64,000 nt of DNA from Vibrio vulnificus NBRC 15645 = ATCC 27562 (GTDB lineage Bacteria; Pseudomonadota; Gammaproteobacteria; Enterobacterales; Vibrionaceae): positions 930,001-994,000 of the forward strand of contig NZ_CP012882.1 of the NCBI RefSeq assembly GCF_002224265.1, read 5' to 3'. The notes under the pieces are model-generated. The model was given only the letters and a program-made list of their open reading frames with translations. It had not been told where the DNA came from and searched no databases. This document shows positions 1 to 8,688 of this stretch, piece after piece. Each line of letters begins with the position of its first letter. Position 1 is the first letter of the stretch. The position numbers and the translations under genes were made by a program.

Positions 1-75
1 ATCTACTGTGGCGGTTTAGCCCAAGAAAACAAGATTTACCTCGACGTTCAAACAGGTGAGATCTTTTATCGATAA
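1..75 (+). CDS. C-terminal end of an unidentified protein (partial)
   Basis: An open frame enters from the left edge in frame 1 and ends at TAA (73-75), giving 24 residues that finish in ...TGEIFYR. No motif in this fragment identifies a family. It is followed after about 90 bases by an intrinsic terminator, so it looks like the last gene of the preceding transcript. Confidence 0.5.
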   Translation: MYCGGLAQENKIYLDVQTGEIFYR

Positions 76-164
76 TTAACGTACCTTATTGGTCGGTAGG
101 CTTTTATAGGGTTAACTTTTAGAACTTTTTAGTTGAGCTAAATCACATCTGGGCATACTATGCG

Positions 165-192
165 AGAGCAGGCAAACTTGCCTGCTCTTTTT
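165..192 (+). terminator. Intrinsic terminator upstream of vemP
   Basis: An 11-bp stem (AGAGCAGGCAA / TTGCCTGCTCT) with a very short loop is followed by a run of T. It ends the transcript of the gene entering from the left. A longer vemP frame starting at 160 would run through this hairpin, which argues for the later ATG at 211. Confidence 0.85.
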
Positions 193-210
193 GATCTTCA
201 GAGAAGAGTT

Positions 211-687
211 ATGCACAACAGCTTACTGCGATTATTTGCTTTACTGCTTACATTGGTGATGATGCCAGTGGAAGTGATTGCATCTATTGCAGAGAGCAAT
301 CAGCGTAATCATGCAGCAAATGGTCAATTTACGGTGCTCAAACACCAAATTGGCCCCACAACACAAGAAACAACCCAGCGCGAAGAATCAGACTCTTCAC
401 CACTGCCAGTCTCAGAATCCCACTTCAAAACAGACGCTGCAGGTATTCTCAACGCTGGTCGCTGGAACGTATCTCAGCGAGAAGAAAACGCATCCGACAC
501 AACGCCTTTGATGTTTGGCGATGGGCACGAAAGCCCAGATGCGCTACCGAACGTTCATGTCAATGTTGTCTGTGCCATAGCTCGTAAAGCTCTACAGACT
601 CAGTATCACTACGTTGCCAATCATCGCTTAGCGGGTTGGAAAGAAACCAATGCCATGTATGTGGCACTTAATAGTCAGTTCTCGTAA
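211..687 (+). CDS. vemP: VemP, Vibrio export-monitoring arrest peptide
   Basis: Secreted regulatory peptide of 158 residues that stalls its own ribosome when Sec export is weak and so switches on the downstream secDF2 genes. Start ATG 211 follows a purine-rich AGAGAAGAG. The N-terminus is a signal peptide with a long hydrophobic core (LLRLFALLLTLVMMPVEV). The C-terminus carries the conserved arrest motif GWKETNAMYVALN followed by QFS, with the last Gln at residue 156, the arrest position described for V. alginolyticus VemP. The middle is polar and variable. The gene lies 69 bases upstream of secD2. Length, motif and context agree with the known family, so identification is firm. Confidence 0.95.
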   Translation: MHNSLLRLFALLLTLVMMPVEVIASIAESNQRNHAANGQFTVLKHQIGPTTQETTQREESDSSPLPVSESHFKTDAAGILNAGRWNVSQREENASDTTPLMFGDGHESPDALPNVHVNVVCAIARKALQTQYHYVANHRLAGWKETNAMYVALNSQFS

Positions 688-756
688 CTCAGTCCAACAA
701 AAACACATTTTATTTTGACTGTATTAACTCTGTCTTTTGCGACGGAGGGGAACTCT
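676..756 (+). promoter_or_regulatory. vemP-secD2 leader hairpin masking the secD2 ribosome binding site
   Basis: The segment AGTTCTC (677-683) can pair with GGGAACT (748-754), which includes the 3' part of the secD2 Shine-Dalgarno GGAGGGG (744-750). The codon for the VemP arrest residue Gln156 is at 676-678, so a stalled ribosome would sit on the upstream arm and free the secD2 site. The mechanism is known for V. alginolyticus vemP-secD2; the exact pairing given here is my reading and includes one G-U pair. Confidence 0.7.
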
Positions 757-2601
757 ATGACAAAAAAACACAAAGCAGCGCAGAAGTTGCTTAATCACTA
801 TTCCGCTTGGAAATACGTGGTGTTGATGACGACACTGGTTATTTTAACGTTAAGCGCAATTCCAACATGGTTTGGTGAACAGCCTTCAATCCAAATTTCT
901 TATCAGAATAATGCCAAAGGGCCGACAAGCGAGCATTACGACGTTGTACAGCTAAAAGGCTTGCTTGAGCATCAATCGGTTTCAGTCGACAAGGTGACAG
1001 AAAAAGAAGGCGTGACGACCTTAGTTTTCTCTGATGAAAATGCGCAAAGCCAAGCGAGAAAAATTTTAGACAACACTCTTGGTGATGATGCCAACATCAG
1101 CTTTTCTTATGTTTCTGTGGCACCGCAATGGCTTTCTGATATGGGATTCAACCCTATCAAGTTGGGTCTAGACTTACGCGGTGGTGTGCAGTTTTTACTT
1201 AACGTCGATGTAGATAAAGCGTTCGACGAACAACGTGATGTTTTATCAGATGAAATTCGTGCAATGCTGCGCACGGAAAAACTTCGTGGTGTTCAGGTTC
1301 GCAATACTGGCACTGCCCAACTGGCCGTACAAAGCGATAATGCGGTGGCGTTGGAAAAAGTGAGCAACTATCTACGCAGCAACTATCCTAACTGGCAAGT
1401 TCGCACCCATTCCGACTCATTGGAAGTGAAACCTTCGGATGCTTATGCGGCGGAGTTTCAAACCACAACCCTTCAGCAAAACTTGAAGATCATGCGTGGT
1501 CGAATTGAAGAGCTTGGTATTACTGAAGCGTTGGTTCAACGTCAAGGCGCTCACAGCATTCGTATTGAACTGCCAGGCGTGCAAGACCCTGCGCAAGCGA
1601 AGAATGTGATCGGTGCAACGGCAAGCCTAGCATTCTATTCCGTCAAATCACCAAGTGATGCCAGAAGTGGTGATGATTTGGTACTGCAAGACGCCGATGG
1701 CCGTTCCGTCGTGCTTGAAAAGAGACCGGTGTTAACGGGTGAACATATTGTCAATGCACGAGCAGGTGTCGACAAGATGGGCATGTCGGAAGTCAACATC
1801 TCTTTGGATCATGCTGGTGGCAAGATGATGAGCGATTTTTCCGCCACTCACATTGGTAAGCCAATGGCGACCGTTTATCGTGAATACACCACCCAAGAAA
1901 ATGGTGACATTGCTCGTAGTGAGCGCGTGATTAGCGTTGCTACCATTCAGTCACAATTAGGCAGTCAGTTCCGCATTACTGGCGCAGGCAGCATGGATGA
2001 AGCGCAACAACTTGCGTTATTGCTTCGTGCTGGTTCGTTGACTGCGCCAGTTTCGATTGTTGAAGAGCGTACCATTGGCGCGTCATTGGGGGCTGAAAAC
2101 ATCCAAAATGGCTTTGCGGCACTTGCTCTCGGTATGGGCTTAACACTGACGTTTATGGCGTTGTGGTATCGCCGTTTAGGCTGGGTTGCAAACGTTGCAC
2201 TTGTTGCAAACATGCTCTGTTTGCTTGGCCTAATCGCCTTGCTACCGGGTGCCGTATTAACCTTACCAGGGATCGCAGGCTTAGTGCTGACCGTTGGTAT
2301 GGCCGTGGATACGAACGTGATTATTTTTGAGCGAATCAAAGATAAGATGCGTGAAGGAAGAAGCATGGCACAAGCGATTGATAGCGGCTTTGACAGCGCG
2401 TTTGCCACCATTTTGGATGCAAACATCACCACGATGATCACCGCCGTTGTTTTGTATGCGATTGGTAATGGTCCGATTCAAGGCTTCGCTTTGACGCTAG
2501 GACTCGGCTTATTAACCAGTATGTTTACTGGGGTATTTGCATCACGCGCCATGATCAATTTGGTGTGGGGTAAAGATAGTCGTCGTAATGTGAGGGTATA
2601 A
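757..2601 (+). CDS. secD2: SecD2, protein translocase subunit SecD (second paralogue)
   Basis: Inner-membrane subunit of the ion-driven SecDF complex that pulls exported proteins out on the periplasmic side after SecYEG transit. 614 residues, the usual SecD length. ATG 757 is chosen over an upstream TTG (715) because GGAGGGG lies 6 bases before it. There is one N-terminal membrane helix (about residue 20), a P1 periplasmic domain, the conserved LGLDLRGGVQF motif near residue 130-140, and a C-terminal RND-like membrane domain with GMAVDTNVIIFERIK. It is followed by secF2 after 2 bases. Vibrio carries a sodium-driven SecDF1 and a proton-driven SecDF2; linkage to vemP marks this one as SecDF2. 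Confidence 0.95.
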   Translation: MTKKHKAAQKLLNHYSAWKYVVLMTTLVILTLSAIPTWFGEQPSIQISYQNNAKGPTSEHYDVVQLKGLLEHQSVSVDKVTEKEGVTTLVFSDENAQSQARKILDNTLGDDANISFSYVSVAPQWLSDMGFNPIKLGLDLRGGVQFLLNVDVDKAFDEQRDVLSDEIRAMLRTEKLRGVQVRNTGTAQLAVQSDNAVALEKVSNYLRSNYPNWQVRTHSDSLEVKPSDAYAAEFQTTTLQQNLKIMRGRIEELGITEALVQRQGAHSIRIELPGVQDPAQAKNVIGATASLAFYSVKSPSDARSGDDLVLQDADGRSVVLEKRPVLTGEHIVNARAGVDKMGMSEVNISLDHAGGKMMSDFSATHIGKPMATVYREYTTQENGDIARSERVISVATIQSQLGSQFRITGAGSMDEAQQLALLLRAGSLTAPVSIVEERTIGASLGAENIQNGFAALALGMGLTLTFMALWYRRLGWVANVALVANMLCLLGLIALLPGAVLTLPGIAGLVLTVGMAVDTNVIIFERIKDKMREGRSMAQAIDSGFDSAFATILDANITTMITAVVLYAIGNGPIQGFALTLGLGLLTSMFTGVFASRAMINLVWGKDSRRNVRV

Positions 2602-2603
2602 CC

Positions 2604-3506
2604 ATGGTTGAATTTATGAAAAAACACATCCGCGCTATCCGCTACCTAACCAGCGTGATTTCCTTGGCGTTGATGGTGGTCTCTTTAGTGGCCTTGGGCC
2701 TGCGTGGCTTAAATTTGGGTTTGGACTTTACTGGCGGTATGGTGACCGAAGTCAAGTTGGACACAGGGTTAACCAATCACCAACTTCTGGATCAATTGAA
2801 ACCCGTATTAGGAGAGTCAACAACGGTCACTAAATCGGGAGAAGAGGGGAGATGGATTATTCGTTACTCCCTGCCTGAAGGGGAAACTCAAGCGCCGAAC
2901 ATTCAGCAAGTGTTAGAGGGTGTGTCCCATCATGTCACCACCATCAGCAACAGCGTAGTCGGCTCGCAAGTTGGCCAAGATCTTGTTGATCAAGGTGGTA
3001 TGGCGTTGTTGATCAGCATCTTGTGTATTCTTGGATATCTTTGTTTCCGTTTTGAATGGCGCTTAGCGAGTGGTTCTCTACTCGCACTGCTTCACGATGT
3101 AGTGCTTGTGTTGGGTTTTTTTGCGATCACACAAATGGAGTTCAACCTAACGGTATTTGCCGCCATACTCGCTATCCTTGGTTATTCATTGAACGACTCA
3201 ATTATCATTGCGGACCGGATACGAGAATTGCTGATTGCCAAACAGAATGAAACCACGGAAAACATTAACGACCAAGCGGTATTAGGAACCTTCTCGCGCA
3301 CAATGGTGACATCGGGAACCACCTTAATTACGATTGCCGCACTATGGTTTATGGGCGGTAATGCATTGGAAGGCTTCTCGACCGCGATGTTTATTGGTGT
3401 GCTATCGGGTACATGGTCGTCTATCTCGATCGGTACCGTGTTGCCAGAATGGCTGCATTTAAAACCGGAGCACTATTTACCAGTACAAGTGGACACTGCA
3501 CCATAA
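2604..3506 (+). CDS. secF2: SecF2, protein translocase subunit SecF (second paralogue)
   Basis: Partner of SecD2 in the proton-driven translocation motor. 300 residues, normal for SecF. It has an N-terminal helix followed by GLNLGLDFTGGMVTEV (SecF signature) and a C-terminal membrane domain with YSLNDSIIIADRIREL, the counterpart of the SecD ion-pathway motif. The ATG at 2604 lies 2 bases after the secD2 stop, with GAGGG overlapping the end of secD2, so the two are translationally coupled. A strong terminator follows 57 bases later. Confidence 0.95.
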   Translation: MVEFMKKHIRAIRYLTSVISLALMVVSLVALGLRGLNLGLDFTGGMVTEVKLDTGLTNHQLLDQLKPVLGESTTVTKSGEEGRWIIRYSLPEGETQAPNIQQVLEGVSHHVTTISNSVVGSQVGQDLVDQGGMALLISILCILGYLCFRFEWRLASGSLLALLHDVVLVLGFFAITQMEFNLTVFAAILAILGYSLNDSIIIADRIRELLIAKQNETTENINDQAVLGTFSRTMVTSGTTLITIAALWFMGGNALEGFSTAMFIGVLSGTWSSISIGTVLPEWLHLKPEHYLPVQVDTAP

Positions 3507-3563
3507 AAGAGCAGCATCTTTATTCGAAGTTAATAATAACTTTGGAATAAACCAACAAGACAT

Positions 3564-3599
3564 AAAATAAAAGCCACAGATAATTGTGGCTTTTATTTT
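3564..3599. terminator. Intrinsic terminator after secF2
   Basis: A 15-bp perfect stem, AAAATAAAAGCCACA / TGTGGCTTTTATTTT, with a 6-base loop. A and T tracts on both sides make it usable in both directions. It closes the vemP-secD2-secF2 transcript. Confidence 0.9.
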
Positions 3600-4063
3600 A
3601 TGCGAGCAAAAAAATGGAAATATATATATGTTCCATTGGCATGAAAGAGAACTTAATTTTTTTGTTTATCATTAAATAGCACTGTGCTTATTGATTTATT
3701 TATACTTAAGTATAATGTCTGAGTTTCTGTTCATATCTGTTATGTAACACGCAAAAAAGAGAAAATCCCTTTCCTAACAAATGCTTATAATTGCATATCT
3801 CAAAATCGAGCCATCGTAAGTTGTTGTTTTAAATTGCTTATTGCAATCGTTAACCTTTTTATAACATTTCATTCCTTATGGGATCTAGCTCAACCTTACG
3901 CGCAATTTTTCAAATTTTATTTGAAATGTCACATTTCTAAGTTAGCTTAAATATATAGATAAGTGTCAGTGAAGACACATTGAATAATATTTAATTTGTC
4001 AGTTGGTAATTATTTGCCAATGGATGTGCGCTAAATTTTTGCTGTTAAGAATGGAGTTCTTAG
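3600..4063 (+). promoter_or_regulatory. AT-rich promoter region of the PHB cluster
   Basis: About 460 bases without a credible gene, markedly AT-rich, leading to phaB. It contains a small hairpin (GTGTC 3963-3967 / GACAC 3974-3978) and an imperfect palindrome TTGGTAATTATTTGCCAA (4003-4020) about 45 bases before the phaB start. The palindrome could be an operator, but no regulator gene of the PhaR type lies in the cluster. No single sigma-70 promoter stands out. Confidence 0.4.
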
Positions 4064-4804
4064 ATGAAAAAAGTCGCTTTGATCACTGGATCAAAAGGCG
4101 GGATTGGTTCTGCAATTTCTTCCCAACTTGTTGAAAATGGTTACCGTTTAATTGCTACTTATTACACGGGAAATCATCAATGTGCGTTAGATTGGTTTAA
4201 TGAAAAAGGCTTTACCGAAGATCAGGTCCGCTTATTTGAACTGGATGTGACGAATACAGAAGAGTGTGCCGACCGCTTGAGTAAATTACTGGAAGAAGAG
4301 GGGACGATCGACGTCGTCGTCAATAATGCCGGTATTACTCGTGATGGGGTGTTTAAGAAAATGACCCCGCAATCTTGGTTTGATGTCATTAATACTAACC
4401 TCAACAGTGTGTTCAACGTGACTCAACCGCTCTTTGCCGCCATGTGCGAAAAAGGGGGTGGTCGAGTGATCAATATTTCTTCTGTAAATGGCCTTAAAGG
4501 TCAGTTTGGCCAAGCTAACTATTCTGCGGCTAAAGCTGGCATGATCGGCTTTTCCAAAGCCCTCGCTTACGAAGGTGCCCGCAGTGGTGTGACGGTCAAT
4601 GTCGTTGCTCCTGGTTACACCGCTACACCGATGGTCGAGCAAATGCGCGATGAAGTGCTCGAAGGCATCAAATCTCAAATTCCTATGCAAAGACTGGCAA
4701 CACCAGAAGAAATCGCCAAAGCGGTTGCTTTCTTGGTGAGCGATGCAGGCGCATACATTACGGGTGAAACGCTGTCGGTAAACGGCGGCTTATACATGCA
4801 TTAA
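4064..4804 (+). CDS. phaB: Acetoacetyl-CoA reductase PhaB
   Basis: NADPH-dependent reduction of acetoacetyl-CoA to (R)-3-hydroxybutyryl-CoA, the monomer for PHB. 246 residues, a classical short-chain dehydrogenase: cofactor motif TGSKGGIG near residue 8-15, NNAG near residue 89-92, and the catalytic Ser plus YSAAK (YxxxK). GGAG precedes the ATG by 7 bases. It is the first gene of phaB-phaA-phasin-phaC, and phaA follows after 12 bases. The fabG family is similar in sequence, but the neighbours settle the role. Confidence 0.95.
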   Translation: MKKVALITGSKGGIGSAISSQLVENGYRLIATYYTGNHQCALDWFNEKGFTEDQVRLFELDVTNTEECADRLSKLLEEEGTIDVVVNNAGITRDGVFKKMTPQSWFDVINTNLNSVFNVTQPLFAAMCEKGGGRVINISSVNGLKGQFGQANYSAAKAGMIGFSKALAYEGARSGVTVNVVAPGYTATPMVEQMRDEVLEGIKSQIPMQRLATPEEIAKAVAFLVSDAGAYITGETLSVNGGLYMH

Positions 4805-4816
4805 AGGGATGTTGAG

Positions 4817-6025
4817 ATGGAAAAAGTATTTATTGTTGCGGCCAAACGCACCCCGATTGGCGCTTTTGGCGGCTCGTTGAAAACGGTCGCGGCTGGTGAA
4901 TTGGCATCTGTCGCCATCAAAGGTGCAATTGAACAAGCCAAAGTGGATGCTTCACTGATTGATGAAGTGATCGTGGGTAATGTGGTGAGTGCTGCACAAG
5001 GTATGGGCATTGGCCGTCAAGCCGCAATCCTAGCCGGCATCCCAGCAGAAGTGCCTGCTTACACCCTCAATATGGTGTGTGGCAGTGGCATGAAAACCGT
5101 TATGGATGGCGTTTCTCATATTCGCAGTGGTGACGCAAAAGTGGTGGTAGCAGCTGGTGTCGAAGTGATGTCACAAATTCCATTTACAGTGCCTGCAAAC
5201 GTTCGTGATGGTAACAAGATGGGTCATATGGCACTGCAAGATTTGCTGATTGCTGATGGTTTGACTGATGTTTTCAATCAATACCATATGGGCGTTACAG
5301 CAGAAAATGTCGCGAAAGAAGTGGGCATCACTCGTGATCAGCAAGATGAATATGCATTGGCGAGTCAACAGAAAGCCGTAGCGGCGATAGAAGCTGGCAA
5401 ATTTAAAGACGAAATTGTGCCCGTTGAAGTGACCGTACGTCGCCAAACAGTGACGTTTGATACCGATGAATATCCAAAAGCCAACGCAACACTTGAAGCG
5501 CTAAAAGGGTTACGCCCAGCCTTTGATAAAGAAGGCACGGTCACCGCGGGCAATGCTTCTGGCATTAATGATGGGGCGAGTGCCGTCATTCTGGCATCCG
5601 AGCAAGCGGTGAAAGAATACGGTTTGCAACCTATCGCAGAAGTGGTGAGTTACGCACAGTCTGGCCTTGACCCCAAAATCATGGGATTAGGTCCCGTAGA
5701 GGCCGTTAGCAAAGCGCTTGAAAAAGCACAACTGAATACAGCAGACATTGATGTGTATGAGTTGAATGAAGCCTTTGCTGCCCAAGCACTAGGTGTGATT
5801 CATCAACTTGCCGATAAACACCAAGTGCCAGTGGCATCGATTCAAGACAAAGCGAACCCGAATGGTGGTGCAATCGCATTAGGGCATCCGCTAGGTGCGT
5901 CGGGTAACCGAATTCTCGTGACGTTAATTCATGAGCTTCAAAAACAAAACGGTCAGTATGGCGTTGCGTCACTATGTGTTGGTGGCGGTATGGGAACGGC
6001 AGTGATTGTGAAAGCAGTTAAGTAA
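4817..6025 (+). CDS. phaA: Acetyl-CoA acetyltransferase (beta-ketothiolase) PhaA
   Basis: Condenses two acetyl-CoA to acetoacetyl-CoA, the first step of PHB synthesis. 402 residues. The acyl-accepting Cys is residue 88 in NMVCGSGMK, the catalytic His is in GHPLGASG, and the second Cys is in CVGGGMGTA, the full biosynthetic thiolase set. It shares an operon with phaB (12-base gap) and precedes the phasin gene. A second thiolase, fadA, occurs in this window at 39.6-40.8 kb and belongs to the degradative type. Confidence 0.95.
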   Translation: MEKVFIVAAKRTPIGAFGGSLKTVAAGELASVAIKGAIEQAKVDASLIDEVIVGNVVSAAQGMGIGRQAAILAGIPAEVPAYTLNMVCGSGMKTVMDGVSHIRSGDAKVVVAAGVEVMSQIPFTVPANVRDGNKMGHMALQDLLIADGLTDVFNQYHMGVTAENVAKEVGITRDQQDEYALASQQKAVAAIEAGKFKDEIVPVEVTVRRQTVTFDTDEYPKANATLEALKGLRPAFDKEGTVTAGNASGINDGASAVILASEQAVKEYGLQPIAEVVSYAQSGLDPKIMGLGPVEAVSKALEKAQLNTADIDVYELNEAFAAQALGVIHQLADKHQVPVASIQDKANPNGGAIALGHPLGASGNRILVTLIHELQKQNGQYGVASLCVGGGMGTAVIVKAVK

Positions 6026-6065
6026 TACGGATTAAACAACATCTACAATTGTTAGGAGACACACC

Positions 6066-6413
6066 ATGTATACGGATTTTTTCAAAACTTTCAGTGACCA
6101 AACAGAAAAAAATCTTCAGCCATACTTCAAGTTCAACAAGCTTGTGACAAAAAATGTTGAAGTACTGACCGAGCTTCAGCTAAACGCTATTCGCACATAC
6201 AGCGAAATGGGGCTAGCGCAAATGAAAGCGGCATCTGAAGTGAAAGATGTGACGTCATTGGCTTCTTTTAACGGTCAACAACTGAATGTACTGACTAAGC
6301 TTTCTCAGCAGATGCTAGACGACAGCAATAAACTTCAAGCGATTGCTAAAGAGTTTAAAGACGACGTTGAGAAGCTAACTTCGGAAAACCTTAAGACTGT
6401 TACCCCAGCGTAA
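6066..6413 (+). CDS. phaP: Phasin family PHA granule protein
   Basis: 115-residue helical amphipathic protein with the phasin pattern (TDFFKTFSDQTEKN at the start, then long Ala/Gln/Lys-rich helices). Phasins coat PHB granules and control their size and number. TTAGGAG lies 7 bases before the ATG. The position between phaA and phaC is typical of Vibrio. An intrinsic terminator directly follows, so phasin message may be made in excess over phaC. Confidence 0.9.
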   Translation: MYTDFFKTFSDQTEKNLQPYFKFNKLVTKNVEVLTELQLNAIRTYSEMGLAQMKAASEVKDVTSLASFNGQQLNVLTKLSQQMLDDSNKLQAIAKEFKDDVEKLTSENLKTVTPA

Positions 6414-6427
6414 CTAGTCCCACTATT

Positions 6428-6453
6428 ACGCCGCCAATAGGCGGCGTTTTTTT
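6428..6453 (+). terminator. Intrinsic terminator/attenuator between phasin and phaC
   Basis: ACGCCGCC / GGCGGCGT stem of 8 bp with loop AATA and a run of seven T. It lies only 20 bases upstream of the phaC start, so phaC is reached by read-through or by its own promoter. Confidence 0.9.
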
Positions 6454-6473
6454 CCGAATCAGGGAGTACCATT

Positions 6474-8246
6474 ATGTTACAGCACTTCTTTTCGGACTAT
6501 CTTGTTAAGCTCCAAGAGACCAATCAACAGTGGTGGCAGGATTTTGAAGTTGGCAAGGCAGCCGTCAATTCTCCTTTAAACAAGGCAATGCAAGAAGTGA
6601 ACTTTGAGGATACCGCGAAATTCTTTGAAAAAGCGGCGAATCAACCACAAGCCATTCTGCAACTGCAAACGCAGTGGTGGGAGCAACAACTGCAAATTTG
6701 GCAGAATGTTGCGCTATCTGGCAATACTCAAAGTATCATTGAAGCGGACAAAGGGGATAAGCGTTTCTCAAACGAAGCGTGGCAGTCCGAAGCTATGTAT
6801 AGCTTTATCAAACAGTCTTACCTTTTATTCAGCAAGACCTATATGGATACCATTGACGCCATAGAAGGTCTGGATGAAAAAACCAAAGAGCGCATTAGCT
6901 TTTTCTCTCGTCAAGCCATTAACGCACTTTCTCCATCAAACTTCATCGCGACCAACCCAGAGTTGTTGAAATTGACGATCGAAAAAAATGGTGAAAACTT
7001 ACTCGCGGGGATGGAACTGCTCAGAGAAGACGTTGAGTCGAGTGCAGACATTCTCAAAATTCGCATGACCAGCAATAATGCGTTTCGCATCGGTGAAGAT
7101 ATTGCGACAACGGCGGGTGACATCGTTTTCCAAAATGATCTGTTTGAACTGATTCAATATCGCCCGTTGACAGAGCAAGTGAACGCAACTCCGCTTTTGA
7201 TCGTTCCTCCTTTCATTAATAAATACTATATCCTTGATCTCACAGCCAAAAACTCCATGGTTCGCTGGCTGCTAGAACAAGGCCACAGCGTGTTTATGAT
7301 GTCGTGGAAAAACCCGGGTAAAGCGCAAGCCAATGTCGAGTTCGGGGATTATGTGACCGAAGGCGTCGTCAAGGCTGTGACTGCGATTGAAGAAATTACG
7401 GGTCAAGAGCAGATTAACGCAGCGGGTTACTGCATTGGTGGCACTGTATTGGCGTGTACGGTTGGTTACTATGCTGCGAAGCGCATGAAAAAGCGCATAA
7501 AGTCAGCGACCTTCTTTACAACGCTACTCGATTTCTCCCAACCAGGCGAAGTGGGTGCTTACATTAATGACACCATCATCAGTGCCATTGAGCTGCAAAA
7601 TAACGCCAAAGGTTACATGGATGGTCGTTCGTTAAGTGTGACGTTCAGTCTGCTACGCGAAAACAGCCTCTACTGGAACTATTACGTCGACAACTACTTA
7701 AAAGGCAGCAGCCCTGTTGACTTTGATTTGTTGTATTGGAATAGCGACAGTACCAATGTGGCGGCGGCAACCCACAATTTTATGCTGCGTGAGCTCTATT
7801 TGAACAACAAACTTGTTCAAGACAAAGGCGTGAAAATTGGTGGTGTTTGGATTGATCTCGATAAGATCCGTATACCGAGTTACTTTATTTCAACCAAAGA
7901 AGACCATATCGCGTTGTGGCAAGGCACTTATCGAGGCGCGCTTAACATGGGCGGCAATAAAACCTTTGTACTAGGTGAATCAGGTCATATTGCGGGTATT
8001 GTTAACCCACCGGCTAAGAACAAGTACGGCTTCTGGGTGAACGACAATCTCGATGAGTCAGCCGACGAGTGGCTCTCCAATGCACAGCATAAAGAAGGCT
8101 CTTGGTGGACGCATTGGGATCAGTGGTTAGCGCAGTTTAACCCTGATGAAAAAGTCCTTCCATATCGACAAGGCTCTGAAGCCAATCCGGTTATCGACAT
8201 TGCTCCAGGACAGTATGTCAAGCAGGTACTACCGATTACAGAGTAA
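6474..8246 (+). CDS. phaC: Class I poly(R)-hydroxyalkanoate synthase PhaC
   Basis: Polymerises (R)-3-hydroxyacyl-CoA into PHA on the granule surface. 590 residues, as for single-subunit class I enzymes. The lipase-like box is GYCIGG with the nucleophile Cys at residue 320; Asp of the triad is in KEDHIA and His in GESGHIAG. The helical N-terminal third is typical. AGGGAG precedes the ATG. No phaE or phaR subunit gene is present, supporting class I. Confidence 0.95.
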   Translation: MLQHFFSDYLVKLQETNQQWWQDFEVGKAAVNSPLNKAMQEVNFEDTAKFFEKAANQPQAILQLQTQWWEQQLQIWQNVALSGNTQSIIEADKGDKRFSNEAWQSEAMYSFIKQSYLLFSKTYMDTIDAIEGLDEKTKERISFFSRQAINALSPSNFIATNPELLKLTIEKNGENLLAGMELLREDVESSADILKIRMTSNNAFRIGEDIATTAGDIVFQNDLFELIQYRPLTEQVNATPLLIVPPFINKYYILDLTAKNSMVRWLLEQGHSVFMMSWKNPGKAQANVEFGDYVTEGVVKAVTAIEEITGQEQINAAGYCIGGTVLACTVGYYAAKRMKKRIKSATFFTTLLDFSQPGEVGAYINDTIISAIELQNNAKGYMDGRSLSVTFSLLRENSLYWNYYVDNYLKGSSPVDFDLLYWNSDSTNVAAATHNFMLRELYLNNKLVQDKGVKIGGVWIDLDKIRIPSYFISTKEDHIALWQGTYRGALNMGGNKTFVLGESGHIAGIVNPPAKNKYGFWVNDNLDESADEWLSNAQHKEGSWWTHWDQWLAQFNPDEKVLPYRQGSEANPVIDIAPGQYVKQVLPITE

Positions 8247-8262
8247 CCTTGGTTCTAACCTC

Positions 8263-8297
8263 AGCGCACTGCATGTAAAACCGGCAGTGCGCTTTTT
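8263..8297 (+). terminator. Intrinsic terminator after phaC
   Basis: 10-bp stem AGCGCACTGC / GCAGTGCGCT with an 11-base loop, followed by a T tract. Confidence 0.9.
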
Positions 8298-8439
8298 CTT
8301 CTTGTCACCTTTGAAAGACACTCAAGTACTTTTGTGGTGGTTGATAACTCTACGTTGGCATGCACCTGCATAAATCGCGCATCTTTTTCTATTAATTATT
8401 CCTATTTTCGTTGCTCGGAATGAGCGACACTGCACGTGT

Positions 8440-8580
8440 GTTTACCTGATTTGGGTAAAAAGGCTTTTCTTTTTGAACAAAGACGCTAGTCGATCAATGT
8501 TCTTACTGTAGGGGACAGCTATTATCTACCGTACCCACTTTCACAGAGGCTCCATCTAGTTGGAGTCTCTGTGCTATTTT
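8440..8580 (+). ncRNA. Candidate small RNA or orphan leader ending in a terminator
   Basis: No protein-coding frame is credible here. A 13-bp terminator hairpin (CACAGAG...CTCTGTG, 8542-8573, one G-T pair) followed by TATTTT sits about 300 bases after phaC has already been terminated and 110 bases before the sgrR-like gene. Something transcribed on the plus strand between the two must end here. The 5' end at about 8440 is a guess. In enterics an sRNA (sgrS) neighbours sgrR, but I see no sequence identity to claim that. Confidence 0.3.
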
Positions 8581-8596
8581 AATAACTATAAATTAC

Positions 8597-8669
8597 CCAA
8601 TGTTTTGATGAGTCTGCATAAAGTGGGAGCAGACACTGACAGGCTTTATGGTCATCTTTCATCCATTGG
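8597..8669 (+). promoter_or_regulatory. Structured leader upstream of the sgrR-like gene with two exclusive hairpins
   Basis: Three nested pairings can form: CCAATG (8597) with CATTGG (8664), GATGA (8607) with TCATC (8652), and CATAAAG (8617) with CTTTATG (8644). An alternative helix, GTCTGC (8612) with GCAGAC (8629), overlaps the inner arm and would exclude it. The element ends 20 bases before the GTG start. This is seen in the sequence; a regulatory role is inference. Confidence 0.4.
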
Positions 8670-8688
8670 CAAAACATAAAAAGCTATT

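Noticed and set aside
160..210. Longer vemP start at 160
   Set aside because: It would read through the upstream terminator hairpin and has no ribosome site; ATG 211 gives the known length and puts Gln at 156.
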